Position numbers and translations under genes: made by a program. DNA of 64,000 bases from assembly GCF_002914585.1 (NCBI RefSeq), contig NZ_PDDM01000018.1, positions 1 to 64,000 of the forward strand, in the 5' to 3' direction. The notes below the pieces were generated by a model. That model searched no databases and had not been told where the DNA came from. It saw only the letters and a list, made by a program, of their open reading frames with translations. This document shows, piece by piece, positions 1 to 7,134 of this stretch. Source of the stretch: Pseudanabaena sp. BC1403. GTDB lineage: Bacteria > Cyanobacteriota > Cyanobacteriia > Pseudanabaenales > Pseudanabaenaceae. Positions within the stretch are counted from its first letter, which is position 1, and the number at the start of each line of letters is the position of its first letter.

Positions 1-18
1 AAGTTTTGAAGCATCGCT

Positions 19-627
19 GTGCTTATCTCAATGATATGCTTGATTCTTGTGAGTATAATTACTCAGTGCCAAACTGAGATGCTCCCAGCTGAATCTCACT
101 ATCTACGATCACTTGAAATCAGGGAAAGGCAGCTAGGGGAAAACAATCTCTATGTTGCCAACAGTCTCAATAATCTAGCAGAACTTTACCGAGTACAAGG
201 AAAGTATGACGAAGCCGAGACTCGCTATCTAAGATCGCTCGAAATCTCCGAACAGGAACTAGGAGCAGATCATATCTATGTTGCTCCTGTTCTCAACAAT
301 CTCGGATCACTTTATTGTTTGCAAAGGAAGTACGGTAAAGCTGAATCCCTCTTGCTGCGATCACTCAAAATTAGGGAATTCCAACTAGGATTAGAACATC
401 CTAATGTCGCTGACAGCTTATTCAACTTAGCTCAACTCTATCATACACAACGTTGTCCTGAAGCTCTACAATTCATCCAACGCGCCATCCAAATTTACAA
501 ACAAAAACTTGATATAGAACATCCGACAATGCAAAATGCACTTGCTTGGCTCCAGAAAATCCGTACTGCCAATAAACCTAGTTTTTCTATAGAATTCTTG
601 CTAAATATGAAACCTTCTATCCTATGA
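19..627 (+). CDS. TPR protein of kinesin-light-chain type, probably a truncated copy
   Basis: Three to four tetratricopeptide repeats of the kinesin-light-chain type are visible, with motifs such as AESHYLRSLEIRERQLG and YDEAETRYLRSLEISEQELG and spacings near 42 residues. Such repeats form a protein-binding scaffold; no catalytic domain is present. An in-frame stop at 7-9 blocks upstream extension. The first 20 residues (from a GTG) do not look like TPR, so ATG 79 is an alternative start. The family usually has many more repeats, so this looks like the 3' remnant of a longer gene. It overlaps the next gene by four bases (ATGA), which suggests translational coupling. Confidence 0.6.
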   Translation: MLISMICLILVSIITQCQTEMLPAESHYLRSLEIRERQLGENNLYVANSLNNLAELYRVQGKYDEAETRYLRSLEISEQELGADHIYVAPVLNNLGSLYCLQRKYGKAESLLLRSLKIREFQLGLEHPNVADSLFNLAQLYHTQRCPEALQFIQRAIQIYKQKLDIEHPTMQNALAWLQKIRTANKPSFSIEFLLNMKPSIL

Positions 628-938
628 GTCGCTTTTTCCTATGTCCCTACCTAAACGCTAATGTTGAGCTTACCGAAGAGCGCGAACAGCACATTAACCA
701 AAATCATCCGCAAACCCTTCCCAATTACCTTAGTGAACTAGCAGCAACCCTTGACAATCCCGATCAAGTCCGTCCAAGTAGCTTCGATCCTTCAGCCCTA
801 ATGTTTTCTAAATGGTTTGATACAATTCGGACAGGGCGATATTTAATTGCTGTTACCGTAACCGATGATCTAACTGAACGTCATTGGATTATCACAGCCT
901 ACACAGCCCGCAAAATCACTGGAGGTAATTCCCAATGA
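624..938 (+). CDS. small nuclease-fold-like protein, possible toxin
   Basis: A 104-residue soluble protein. It opens with a CPYLN motif, has ELTEEREQHI and HP in the first third, and ends with HWIITAYTARKITGG. The ERHWI-TAY ending recalls the Barnase/EndoU/RelE-like nuclease folds (PBECR-type) found in many small cyanobacterial proteins; this is from memory of family patterns and is not certain. It starts inside the stop codon of the TPR gene and overlaps the DUF2283 gene by four bases, giving the tight arrangement of a toxin-antitoxin pair. The function is inferred only. Confidence 0.6.
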   Translation: MSRFFLCPYLNANVELTEEREQHINQNHPQTLPNYLSELAATLDNPDQVRPSSFDPSALMFSKWFDTIRTGRYLIAVTVTDDLTERHWIITAYTARKITGGNSQ

Positions 939-1171
939 AATCCAACATGACAATCCGCTACGACAAAATCGGCGACATTCTCTACATCGATCAATGCATA
1001 CCCTATGCAGAGCAAGAATCCGAAGAAATTGGTGATGAAATTATTGCCAGACTCAATCCTGTAAATGGCAACATTGAAAACCTAGAAATCCTATTCTTTT
1101 CTAGACGACTACAAACCCAAAATATCTTTGAATTACCAATTTTTGCTCAATTGCAACTCATCTCTGCTTAG
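935..1171 (+). CDS. DUF2283 family protein, possible antitoxin partner
   Basis: A 78-residue protein with the DUF2283 signature: an early RYDKIGDILYID strand, then EEIGDEIIARLNPVNGNIENLEIL. DUF2283 proteins are small beta-rich proteins often paired with RelE/BrnT-like or DUF4258 toxins. The gene overlaps the upstream nuclease-like gene by four bases (ATGA), so the two are probably co-translated. ATG 947 (MTIRYDK) is an alternative start closer to the family's usual beginning. The antitoxin role is an inference from size and pairing. Confidence 0.65.
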   Translation: MKSNMTIRYDKIGDILYIDQCIPYAEQESEEIGDEIIARLNPVNGNIENLEILFFSRRLQTQNIFELPIFAQLQLISA

Positions 1172-1438
1172 CTAAAGCACTCAATCTTTAGTCTAGTAGG
1201 ACTTTACGAATCGCTAGGGAAGTACATTGAAGCCAAACCTCTCTATCTGCGATCCTTAGCAAGTCTCAAGCAAAAGCTAGGACAATATCATCCCAATACC
1301 CAAACTGTAATGTCTTCTCTAACGATATTGCGATCGCAAATTTCTACAGGTATGAGTTCTGAAACATTACAACAAATGATTGCCAAAAATCCTGATGATA
1401 TAATCAGATTGCTACAAGAAAACAATCCCGACAACTAA
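1172..1438 (+). pseudogene. TPR protein 3' fragment (no start)
   Basis: An open frame without a start codon encodes GLYESLGKYIEAKPLYLRSL, then KQKLGQYHPNTQTVMSSL, a typical kinesin-light-chain TPR unit, followed by a C-terminal tail ending LLQENNPDN. It follows directly after the DUF2283 stop. Because the TPR gene at 19-627 has its own different C-terminal tail, this is probably the tail of a second, paralogous TPR gene whose front was lost when the nuclease-like pair arrived or by recombination between TPR genes. It has no ribosome binding site of its own. Confidence 0.6.
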
Positions 1439-1481
1439 TAAAAAGAAAAAAGCACAAACACTCACAATCAAAAAAATAGCT

Positions 1482-1763
1482 ATGAACACAGCCACTAAAA
1501 CAATCAAAGTTTACGATGAAATTGTTGACTTCATTGCATCTGGCACAACGCCCCAGAGAGTAATCGACTTCCATCTTTCTGAAGCCGCACAAGAACGTTT
1601 AGAAGATTTAGTTCACAGTGCTAAAAACAATGAACTTACAAAAGAAGATAAAAGAGAATTAGAGAAATATTTAGTATTAGAACATATCCTCAGACTCGCT
1701 AAAGCTAAAGCCTACAAGTATATCGACACTGGAATTAAAGAAAATGCCTCGATCTTACATTAG
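1482..1763 (+). CDS. small hypothetical protein paired with HNH nuclease
   Basis: A 93-residue mostly helical protein (KVYDEIVDFIASGTTPQRVI, then FHLSEAAQERLEDLVH, then a charged KEDKRELEKYLVLEHILRL helix). It has no catalytic motif. It overlaps the downstream HNH gene by 20 bases. From memory this two-gene arrangement is common in cyanobacteria, and the small helical member may be a regulator or antitoxin-like partner of the nuclease. I do not recognise a named domain. Confidence 0.7.
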   Translation: MNTATKTIKVYDEIVDFIASGTTPQRVIDFHLSEAAQERLEDLVHSAKNNELTKEDKRELEKYLVLEHILRLAKAKAYKYIDTGIKENASILH

Positions 1764-2181
1764 GACTGAGTTGCGGCGCTTAGTTGCACAACGTGCAGAT
1801 TATTCATGTGAATATTGCCTGATTGCAGAAGAAAATACGCCATCTTGCCAAGTTGACCACATCATTAGTGTGAAACATGGCGGTGACTCGACAGCCGAAA
1901 ATCTTTGCTATGCTTGCCTATTTTGTAACTTACAAAAAGGAACGGATCTAGGCTCAATTAATTGGCAAAATGGAGAACTTGTTAGATTCTTTAATCCTCG
2001 CAGAGATTTATGGAGAGAACATTTTCAACTAGATGGAGCGATAATTCGTTCAACTACAGACATCGGCGAAGTCACAGCAAGAATTCTTGATTTTAATGAT
2101 GAAGATCGTACTTTAGAGCGACAAGTACTCATCGAAAATAACAGATATCCATCACGAGCAGCTAAAAATAAAATTGGCTAA
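1744..2181 (+). CDS. HNH endonuclease
   Basis: A 145-residue HNH-family nuclease. After an RTELRRLVAQRADYSCEYC start it shows the zinc-binding CEYC, the catalytic QVDHIISVKHGG block, and the NLCYACLFCNLQKG block, giving the C-x2-C, H and C-x2-C arrangement of McrA/phage-type HNH domains. It probably cleaves DNA with a metal ion. The C-terminal third (RRDLWREHFQLDGAII) is typical of this cyanobacterial subfamily. It overlaps the upstream small gene. Its target is not evident; it may be a mobile or defence-linked nuclease. Confidence 0.85.
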   Translation: MPRSYIRTELRRLVAQRADYSCEYCLIAEENTPSCQVDHIISVKHGGDSTAENLCYACLFCNLQKGTDLGSINWQNGELVRFFNPRRDLWREHFQLDGAIIRSTTDIGEVTARILDFNDEDRTLERQVLIENNRYPSRAAKNKIG

Positions 2182-2525
2182 ATCGCCAACAATTCTCCAA
2201 AGCTAAAATACAATTTGCATGTCGCCTGATATCTTGGGTAGCGCGATCGCGAACAATTATCGGAAAAGCCATACCTGCTATTGCTCTGTTCCAAGTACCG
2301 ACAATCGGAGATCTTGCCAATAAGCTGAAGTTACCAGTTCAGCATTTAGCAAATCCAGAAAATAATCTGCCACAGTATTATAAGTCCCAGACTGAATCTG
2401 TCCTTTAACATAGGATTAGGCTAAAAATATATGTATCAAGTCACAGTAGATTATGCCAAAGCAAACCTTGATGAACTATGCGATCGCGTTTGCTGCCATC
2501 AATAATCTTGGCGATTACTAACGTC
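2182..2525 (+). pseudogene. decayed spacer with an antitoxin-like remnant
   Basis: No intact gene is seen here. At 2431-2505 an ATG opens a 24-codon frame beginning MYQVTVDYAKANLDELCDRV and then stops; this matches the N-terminus of Phd/YefM-type antitoxins as I remember them and is cut short. On the minus strand around 2280-2410, short frames interrupted by stops (for example SGTYNTVADYFLDLL) are loosely like a ParD-type helix. The stretch looks like a graveyard of small accessory genes. Confidence 0.3.
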
Positions 2526-2560
2526 AAAAAAGCACCCTATCTCAAAAGCAGATAAGATGC
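2526..2560 (-). terminator. Rho-independent terminator of the tiny-peptide operon
   Basis: Read on the minus strand, a 10-bp stem (GCATCTTATC with GATAGGGTGC, two G-T pairs) encloses a 9-base loop and is followed directly by six T. It lies 23 bases after the stop codon of the 32-residue peptide gene, which supports that small operon being a real transcription unit. Confidence 0.6.
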
Positions 2561-2582
2561 TGGGACATTTTCTGGAGAAACT

Positions 2583-2681
2583 TTAGAAGCTATAGGCAGC
2601 ATTCGCTAGGCTTAAAACAGCGATCGCGCTCACAAAAAACTTAAAGGAAAAAGCTTGGAGATCAAAGATAGTCATAGTCAT
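2583..2681 (-). CDS. tiny hydrophobic protein B (32 residues)
   Basis: ATG at 2681, TAA at 2583-2585. The peptide has a short polar start (MTMTIFDLQAF) and one hydrophobic segment centred on KFFVSAIAVLSLANA, long enough for one membrane span. It shares the pattern KF-x4-IAVL-x-LANA with the gene immediately upstream at 2689-2781, so the two are paralogues. It begins seven bases after the upstream stop, without an obvious ribosome binding site, so translation is probably coupled. A terminator follows. I do not recognise the family; the shared motif at protein level is the main evidence that it is coding. Confidence 0.5.
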   Translation of the reverse strand: MTMTIFDLQAFSFKFFVSAIAVLSLANAAYSF

Positions 2682-2688
2682 GAGGAGG

Positions 2689-2781
2689 CTAGAGTGTAGA
2701 GAGAGCATTTGCCAAAACTAAAACAGCAATCGAACCAAAGTAGAACTTAATAACAAATCTACCAAAATGAAATACTGACAT
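2689..2781 (-). CDS. tiny hydrophobic protein A (30 residues)
   Basis: ATG at 2781, TAG at 2689-2691. The strand upstream reads GAGGAG seven bases before the ATG, a strong ribosome binding site. The peptide starts MSVFHFGRFVIKF and continues with a hydrophobic stretch FGSIAVLVLANAL, so it should be a single-span inner-membrane or thylakoid protein of the size of small photosynthetic or NDH accessory subunits, though it matches none I know. It shares IAVL-x-LANA and the preceding KF with the downstream 32-residue peptide. Function unknown. Confidence 0.55.
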   Translation of the reverse strand: MSVFHFGRFVIKFYFGSIAVLVLANALSTL

Positions 2782-2909
2782 TGCCTTGCTCCTCACTTCC
2801 ATATAACCGTACTTAGTATCAGGTTTTCCTCCAAGATATGACGTGATATGAGCCTTTTAGGTTTCGTGACTGTTTGCATTAAAATTTGCGATCGTGATCA
2901 CTAGTCATA

Positions 2910-2944
2910 AAAAAATGAGAGTTGCGACGCAACTCTCATTTTTT
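2910..2944 (-). terminator. terminator hairpin after the molybdopterin oxidoreductase
   Basis: A perfect palindrome with 17-base arms around one A (core GAGTTGCG). On the minus strand it ends in a run of T and starts six bases after the stop of the gene at 2950-3543. Confidence 0.75.
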
Positions 2945-2949
2945 ATAAA

Positions 2950-3543
2950 TTAAAGCGAACTATATCTTTCTTCAGCAAATGGTTCTCCACGATGGTGGTA
3001 GCCATTCCGTTCCCAGAAACCGAGTTGCATTTTGTCGAGGAACTCAAGCCCATTTAGCCATTTAGCGCTTTTCCAAGCATATAGATGGGGAACTACTAGT
3101 CGCATGGGACCACCATTATCAATCGGCAAAGGCTCATCAAAAAGCGTATGGGCGAAGAAATTCTCTTCTCTCGCAAAATCTTCCATGGCAATATTTGTCG
3201 TATATCCACCATAGCAATGTTCCATTAAATGTACAGCTTGAGGATCGACTTCAATATATTTTAAGAAATCCGTAACCTTGACACCCTTCCATTTCACATC
3301 GAGCTTTGACCATGTGGTTACACAATGAAAGTCAATTGTAAATTCTGTTTGCGGCATTGACATGAAGTCATCCCATGAGAATGTTTTCTCTGTCGCTAAT
3401 CCCCATACGCGAAATTGCCAATCTTGACGCTTGATTTGGGGAGTATCTCCATAGGTCATGATGGGGAAGCCATTGGTTAGCCTTTGTCCTTTAGGAATAC
3501 GATCTTGATTTGGCGATCGGGATTGAAATAAACTTCCAAACAT
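2950..3543 (-). CDS. sulfite oxidase-like molybdopterin-binding oxidoreductase
   Basis: A 197-residue protein matching the oxidoreductase molybdopterin-binding domain alone, as in small YuiH/YedY-like proteins. The likely molybdenum-ligand cysteine sits in DFHCVTTWSKLDVKWKGV (about residue 74). NGGPMRLVVPHLYAWKSAKW near the C-terminus is the conserved cofactor-site block. There is no signal peptide or dimerisation domain, so it is probably cytosolic and much shorter than true sulfite oxidases. The substrate is unknown. It is monocistronic, with a strong hairpin terminator. Confidence 0.85.
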   Translation of the reverse strand: MFGSLFQSRSPNQDRIPKGQRLTNGFPIMTYGDTPQIKRQDWQFRVWGLATEKTFSWDDFMSMPQTEFTIDFHCVTTWSKLDVKWKGVKVTDFLKYIEVDPQAVHLMEHCYGGYTTNIAMEDFAREENFFAHTLFDEPLPIDNGGPMRLVVPHLYAWKSAKWLNGLEFLDKMQLGFWERNGYHHRGEPFAEERYSSL

Positions 3544-3720
3544 AGAAAATTCTCACTCAAAATCAACTGTAAATATTATCGCTGTTTTCAGAAAATAAGG
3601 TGATTTCCAGTCTAAAATTTATCCTGCCATAACCCTGCCCTTGGAAAGCAGAGTGAATCAGATTTCTAGTTTTTTTCTTCCCAATCTGGAAATTAAAGGA
3701 GGTACATCTGAAAACAAATA

Positions 3721-3826
3721 ATACCAAAACACAAAAAGGCGTAGCCATTTTGTGTTTTTAAAACCTTTACAGGGTTTGGTTTATACCAATTCACGAAAGT
3801 GTAGCAACACTTTTGTGAATTGGTAT
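3721..3826. repeat. approx. 105-bp intergenic repeat, copy 1
   Basis: A composite of inverted repeats. The first hairpin has arms AAAACACAAAA and TTTTGTGTTTTT, a second small one is AAACCTTTACAGGGTTT, and a third (3781-3828) has 22-base arms around AGCA. The same element occurs in opposite orientation at 4594-4696, so the two copies flank the DUF721 gene. The only long open frame here (3563-3748, minus) is repeat-derived. Confidence 0.75.
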
Positions 3827-3966
3827 AAACAGGTGATGACACTTCTTGCTGGTAATTCTAATTATAAAAATTTATTAGTTCGAGTTACTGCGCTTTGCGA
3901 TGTGACTTAAATGGAGACAGCCATAAAAATGCTAATCTTAAGCAAAGTTATGTTTGGTTTACGACA

Positions 3967-4572
3967 ATGTCCTTAACAGGATTACCAAATATTTTGAACG
4001 GCATTCAGTCGCGTACTAGTTGGCAGCAACGCTGTCAATATTTACTGATTGTCGAAAAATGGGCGGAGATTGTCGGTGAGTCGGTGGCAAAACAAACTTG
4101 CCCAATTGGGGTGTATCAAAAAGCTCTACAGGTCGCTGTATCGAATTCAGTTTGGTCGCAGGCTCTGACCTTTGAGCGCGTCAGGATTTTGGCGAAGGTG
4201 AATGCGCTGTTTGGCGGTGCTGGGACTTTAGCGATCGCCGATATTCATTTCTCGACTGCAAAATGGGCTACCCAACAACAAACCTTAAAAGAACAAAAGG
4301 TTGTCGCTGAAGATCATCCGAGTTATTTACCTCCTGCGATCGCGAATGAATTAGTAACTAATCGTAAACTGAAGCCAAACCTTAAAATTAAATTAGAAAC
4401 TCCTAAAGCCCCTGAAACTGCCAATGAAGCATTCCAACGTTGGCAAGATGTAATGAAGTTAAGAACTCATCAAATGCCCAAATGTCCTCGATGCGATCGC
4501 CCTGCCCTCACTGGTGAAATATCCCGTTGGAGTATGTGCCGAGTTTGTGCGATCGAATATTTATTCAATTAA
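3967..4572 (+). CDS. DUF721 (DciA-like) protein with C-terminal zinc ribbon
   Basis: A 201-residue protein from the ATG at 3967 (MSLTGLPNILNGIQ). Residues about 20-95 are a DUF721 domain (WAEIVGESVAKQTCPIGV, ALQVAVSNSVWSQALTFER), the fold of DciA, which helps load the replicative helicase in bacteria lacking DnaC. A variable linker leads to a C-terminal zinc ribbon, CPRCDRP and CRVCA, typical of the cyanobacterial version. A further upstream TTG in the same frame gives an unconserved extension, which I reject. The gene is flanked by inverted copies of a 105-bp repeat. The DciA role is inferred from the domain. Confidence 0.8.
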   Translation: MSLTGLPNILNGIQSRTSWQQRCQYLLIVEKWAEIVGESVAKQTCPIGVYQKALQVAVSNSVWSQALTFERVRILAKVNALFGGAGTLAIADIHFSTAKWATQQQTLKEQKVVAEDHPSYLPPAIANELVTNRKLKPNLKIKLETPKAPETANEAFQRWQDVMKLRTHQMPKCPRCDRPALTGEISRWSMCRVCAIEYLFN

Positions 4573-4593
4573 AACATTTATCACTGCTACATC

Positions 4594-4696
4594 ATACTAA
4601 TTCACAAAAGTGTGACAACACGTCTGTGAATTAAAACCCAAACCCTGTAAGGGTTTTAAAAACACAAAATGGCTGTGCCACTTTGTGTTTTGGTAT
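4594..4696. repeat. approx. 105-bp intergenic repeat, copy 2 (inverted)
   Basis: The reverse complement of this stretch matches copy 1 at 3721-3826 in order and spacing: an ACCAAAACACAAA hairpin, then AACCCTTACAGGGTTT, then the AATTCACAAAAGTGT hairpin. It lies 21 bases after the DUF721 stop codon and may act as its terminator. Confidence 0.75.
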
Positions 4697-4853
4697 CACG
4701 GGAGCGGTGATAAATATTTAGCGTAAAGAAAGTGGTGCTTAACCCCAATTTCTTTATGGATGTGTGATTTGTAACGCAACACAAACAAACAATCAGGTAA
4801 CATTGCATAGAGTCGAGCTTTGCCTGACTCTATGCAATTAATAACTCTTCACG

Positions 4854-6245
4854 ATGCAACAACTAACACCTAATCCTAGCTTTAGCTTAACCATCCGCGT
4901 GCAACTCCTCAACCGCGCAGGAATGCTATCTTCAGTCATTGGCGTTCTAGCTGAAGCGGGAGGGAATCTCGGACAGATTGACCTCATCCAACAGACTCGC
5001 AAAATTTCAGTGCGCGATATTACGGTAAATGCTTATAGCGCCGAGCATATGGACAAATTGATTGCCGTCGTGAAGGCAGTCCCCGAAATTCGTGTTCTTG
5101 ATGTTTACGATCGCACTTTCCAAATTCATAAAGGTGGCAAAATTCATCTAGAAGCCAAAGTTGCTGTCAAAGGACAAGATGACCTCGCGATGGTTTATAC
5201 CCCTGGTGTAGGGCGCGTATGCATGGCGATCGCGGAAGACAAGCGCAAAGTTTATGACTACACGATCAAATGCAACACGATCGCGGTAGTTACCGATGGT
5301 ACGGCTGTATTGGGACTAGGCGATATTGGTCCTGAAGCTGCTATGCCTGTCATGGAAGGTAAAGCAATGCTCTTTAAACAATTTGCGGGACTAGATGCAT
5401 TCCCAATTTGTTTGAATACTAAAGATGTCGATGAAATCGTGGAAACCGTAAAACGCATTTCTCCTGCATTCGGTGGTATAAACCTTGAGGATATTAGCGC
5501 CCCACGTTGCTTTGAAATTGAAAGACGACTCAAAGCCGAATTAGATATTCCTGTTTATCATGATGACCAACATGGCACAGCGATCGTGGTAGTTGCTGCC
5601 ACACTCAACGCTCTCAAGGTTGTCAACAAACCTATCGACACAGTGCGAATTGTGATGAATGGAGCTGGAGCCTCAGGTATCGCTGTAGCTCGTCTCCTGC
5701 GTGAAGCAGGTGTGAAGCGAATCGAGATGTGTGACTCTAGAGGTTGTATCAGCAAGGATCGCCCTGATCTCACTGCTGAAAAACTAGAATTTGCTAGCGA
5801 TCGCTCTGGTTCTCTCGCAGAGGTGATCAAAGGTGCTGATATGTTTGTCGGTTTAAGTGTAAAGGGCGCACTTACGCCTGAGATGGTCAGAAGTATGGCT
5901 CCTGCACCGATCGTCTTTGCTATGGCAAATCCTAATCCCGAAATTCAGCCTGAACTAGTGGAAAACGATGTTGCAGTAATCGCCACAGGTCGAAGTGACT
6001 ATGCAAACCAAATTAATAATGTATTAGCGTTTCCAGGGATTTTTCGTGGTGCACTTGATGCAAGGGTTACCCAAATCACTACCCAAATGAATTTAGGGGC
6101 AGCTCAAGCGATCGCTTCTTTAGTCAGCAGTAGCGATCTTGCTCCTGATTTTATTATTCCTTCTGTATTTGATCCCCGCGTTTCCCATGCAGTTGCTGCC
6201 GCAGTCCATGCAGTGGCACGTCAGCAAGGACTAGCTAACGCATAA
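4854..6245 (+). CDS. NAD(P)-dependent malic enzyme with N-terminal ACT domain
   Basis: A 463-residue enzyme converting malate to pyruvate and CO2. Residues about 10-85 are an ACT regulatory domain (IRVQLLNRAGMLSSVIGVLA), so an amino acid or other small ligand may control it. The malic N-terminal domain has AMVYTPGVGRV with the catalytic Tyr, PVMEGKAMLFKQFAG with the catalytic Lys, and PVYHDDQHGTA for metal binding. The NAD domain has MNGAGASGIAVARLL. The C-terminus is DPRVSHAVAAAVHAVA. It stands alone with a terminator overlapping its stop codon. Confidence 0.93.
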   Translation: MQQLTPNPSFSLTIRVQLLNRAGMLSSVIGVLAEAGGNLGQIDLIQQTRKISVRDITVNAYSAEHMDKLIAVVKAVPEIRVLDVYDRTFQIHKGGKIHLEAKVAVKGQDDLAMVYTPGVGRVCMAIAEDKRKVYDYTIKCNTIAVVTDGTAVLGLGDIGPEAAMPVMEGKAMLFKQFAGLDAFPICLNTKDVDEIVETVKRISPAFGGINLEDISAPRCFEIERRLKAELDIPVYHDDQHGTAIVVVAATLNALKVVNKPIDTVRIVMNGAGASGIAVARLLREAGVKRIEMCDSRGCISKDRPDLTAEKLEFASDRSGSLAEVIKGADMFVGLSVKGALTPEMVRSMAPAPIVFAMANPNPEIQPELVENDVAVIATGRSDYANQINNVLAFPGIFRGALDARVTQITTQMNLGAAQAIASLVSSSDLAPDFIIPSVFDPRVSHAVAAAVHAVARQQGLANA

Positions 6246-6280
6246 ATAAAAGGGCGTGCAAAGCACGCCCTTTTATTTAT
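6242..6280 (+). terminator. terminator palindrome overlapping the malic enzyme stop codon
   Basis: Perfect 18-base arms around an AAA loop, with core GGGCGTGC-AAA-GCACGCCC and an AT-rich outer stem. The left arm contains the TAA stop codon, and the right arm ends in T-rich sequence. Confidence 0.8.
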
Positions 6281-6295
6281 TAGGACTTACGCATT

Positions 6296-6345
6296 AACCG
6301 AGATTCGTAGGGGCAATTCATGAATTGCCCCTACGAATCTCGGTT
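6296..6345. repeat. perfect 50-bp palindrome
   Basis: Uninterrupted self-complementary sequence, centred between 6320 and 6321 (GGGCAATTCA meets TGAATTGCCC). The right end overlaps the TTA stop of the minus-strand gene at 6344-7012. It lies between convergent genes and could terminate transcription of that gene. Confidence 0.8.
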
Positions 6346-7012
6346 ATGTTTGCATGGAGATAAATTCATCAACTAAATTTAGGAGTCTTTCGATCGCATC
6401 ATTGAGATTTATCGACTTCACAGGAAATCCATGAGCGACGCGATTTCTAATCTCGTTTAAAGCGATCACAGTTTCAAACTGATGATTAGAAATACCTAAT
6501 TGATCGTGAAGATGATGGATCATCAAAATCGTTGGTAAGCGATCAATAGGAATTAATGTATGTCTTGCATGTCTTCGCATCAAGATCTCGGCAAATATCC
6601 AAAGCGATAGAAAGGCAGCCTCATGTTCTCCAATCGAGATTAATTTGGCGATCCGTTCTTTGCGATGCAAGATTTGCGATCGCGTAAGTTTATGATCCTC
6701 AATATCTTCTTCAGCGATCGGCGTTGCATCTTCTCCAGTTATCAGCAAAAATCGCCAGCCACTATGCTCAGCAACATTTTTGGCAATCTCTCGATAATGG
6801 GCGATCGGTAAATTTGTAGCGACATCTTGAACCTCAACGATAAAGCCTTGATTCTCCGACATCTTCACCAATAAATCTGGGCTATACCCATTTAAATCAA
6901 ATGGTAGCTGCTGGGTATGAGGTTGACGAATAACTTCATATCCCTGGAAACCATAGCATTCGATAACTTTTGTCTTGACCAAACTATTAATACTTGTACT
7001 ACCTGAACGCAT
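6344..7012 (-). CDS. restriction-endonuclease-fold (AHJR-like) protein with C-terminal HEPN-like motif
   Basis: A 222-residue protein. Residues about 40-62 show PDLLVKMSENQGFIVEVQ, the PD...(D/E)xQ form of a restriction-endonuclease-like active site resembling the REase_AHJR-like family. The C-terminal half is helical and ends with ALNEIRNRVAHGF (about residues 185-197), which fits the R-x4-H motif of HEPN ribonucleases or of the related DUF4145-type helical domains. It probably acts on nucleic acid. It has no operon partner, so a conventional restriction system is not evident. Family naming is from memory. Confidence 0.65.
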   Translation of the reverse strand: MRSGSTSINSLVKTKVIECYGFQGYEVIRQPHTQQLPFDLNGYSPDLLVKMSENQGFIVEVQDVATNLPIAHYREIAKNVAEHSGWRFLLITGEDATPIAEEDIEDHKLTRSQILHRKERIAKLISIGEHEAAFLSLWIFAEILMRRHARHTLIPIDRLPTILMIHHLHDQLGISNHQFETVIALNEIRNRVAHGFPVKSINLNDAIERLLNLVDEFISMQT

Positions 7013-7081
7013 TCTTAATGCCGACTCATTGCTTAAGGCAAAAAACTATACCAGTTGTCAAAATGACGTTGACATTTTAGG

Positions 7082-7118
7082 GATAGGATAGGCGGCGCGA
7101 AGCGCCGCCCATCCTATC
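7082..7118. repeat. GC-core palindrome downstream of leuC
   Basis: 17-base arms with one mismatch around GAA, core GGCGGCGC-GAA-GCGCCGCC, flanked by GATAGGAT and its complement. It lies 17 bases after the leuC stop (minus strand) and probably serves as its terminator. The same core with other outer arms recurs at 31418, 44419 and other places. Confidence 0.75.
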
Positions 7119-7134
7119 TAGTTGAGAATTGGTA

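Noticed and set aside
2797-2880. A third small minus-strand frame upstream of the tiny membrane peptides
   Set aside because: It starts with MQTVTKPKRL but lacks a hydrophobic segment and the shared LANA motif, and its only purine-rich box lies inside the frame.
3563-3748. Minus-strand frame of 61 codons
   Set aside because: Half of it lies in the 105-bp intergenic repeat, and it has no conserved features.
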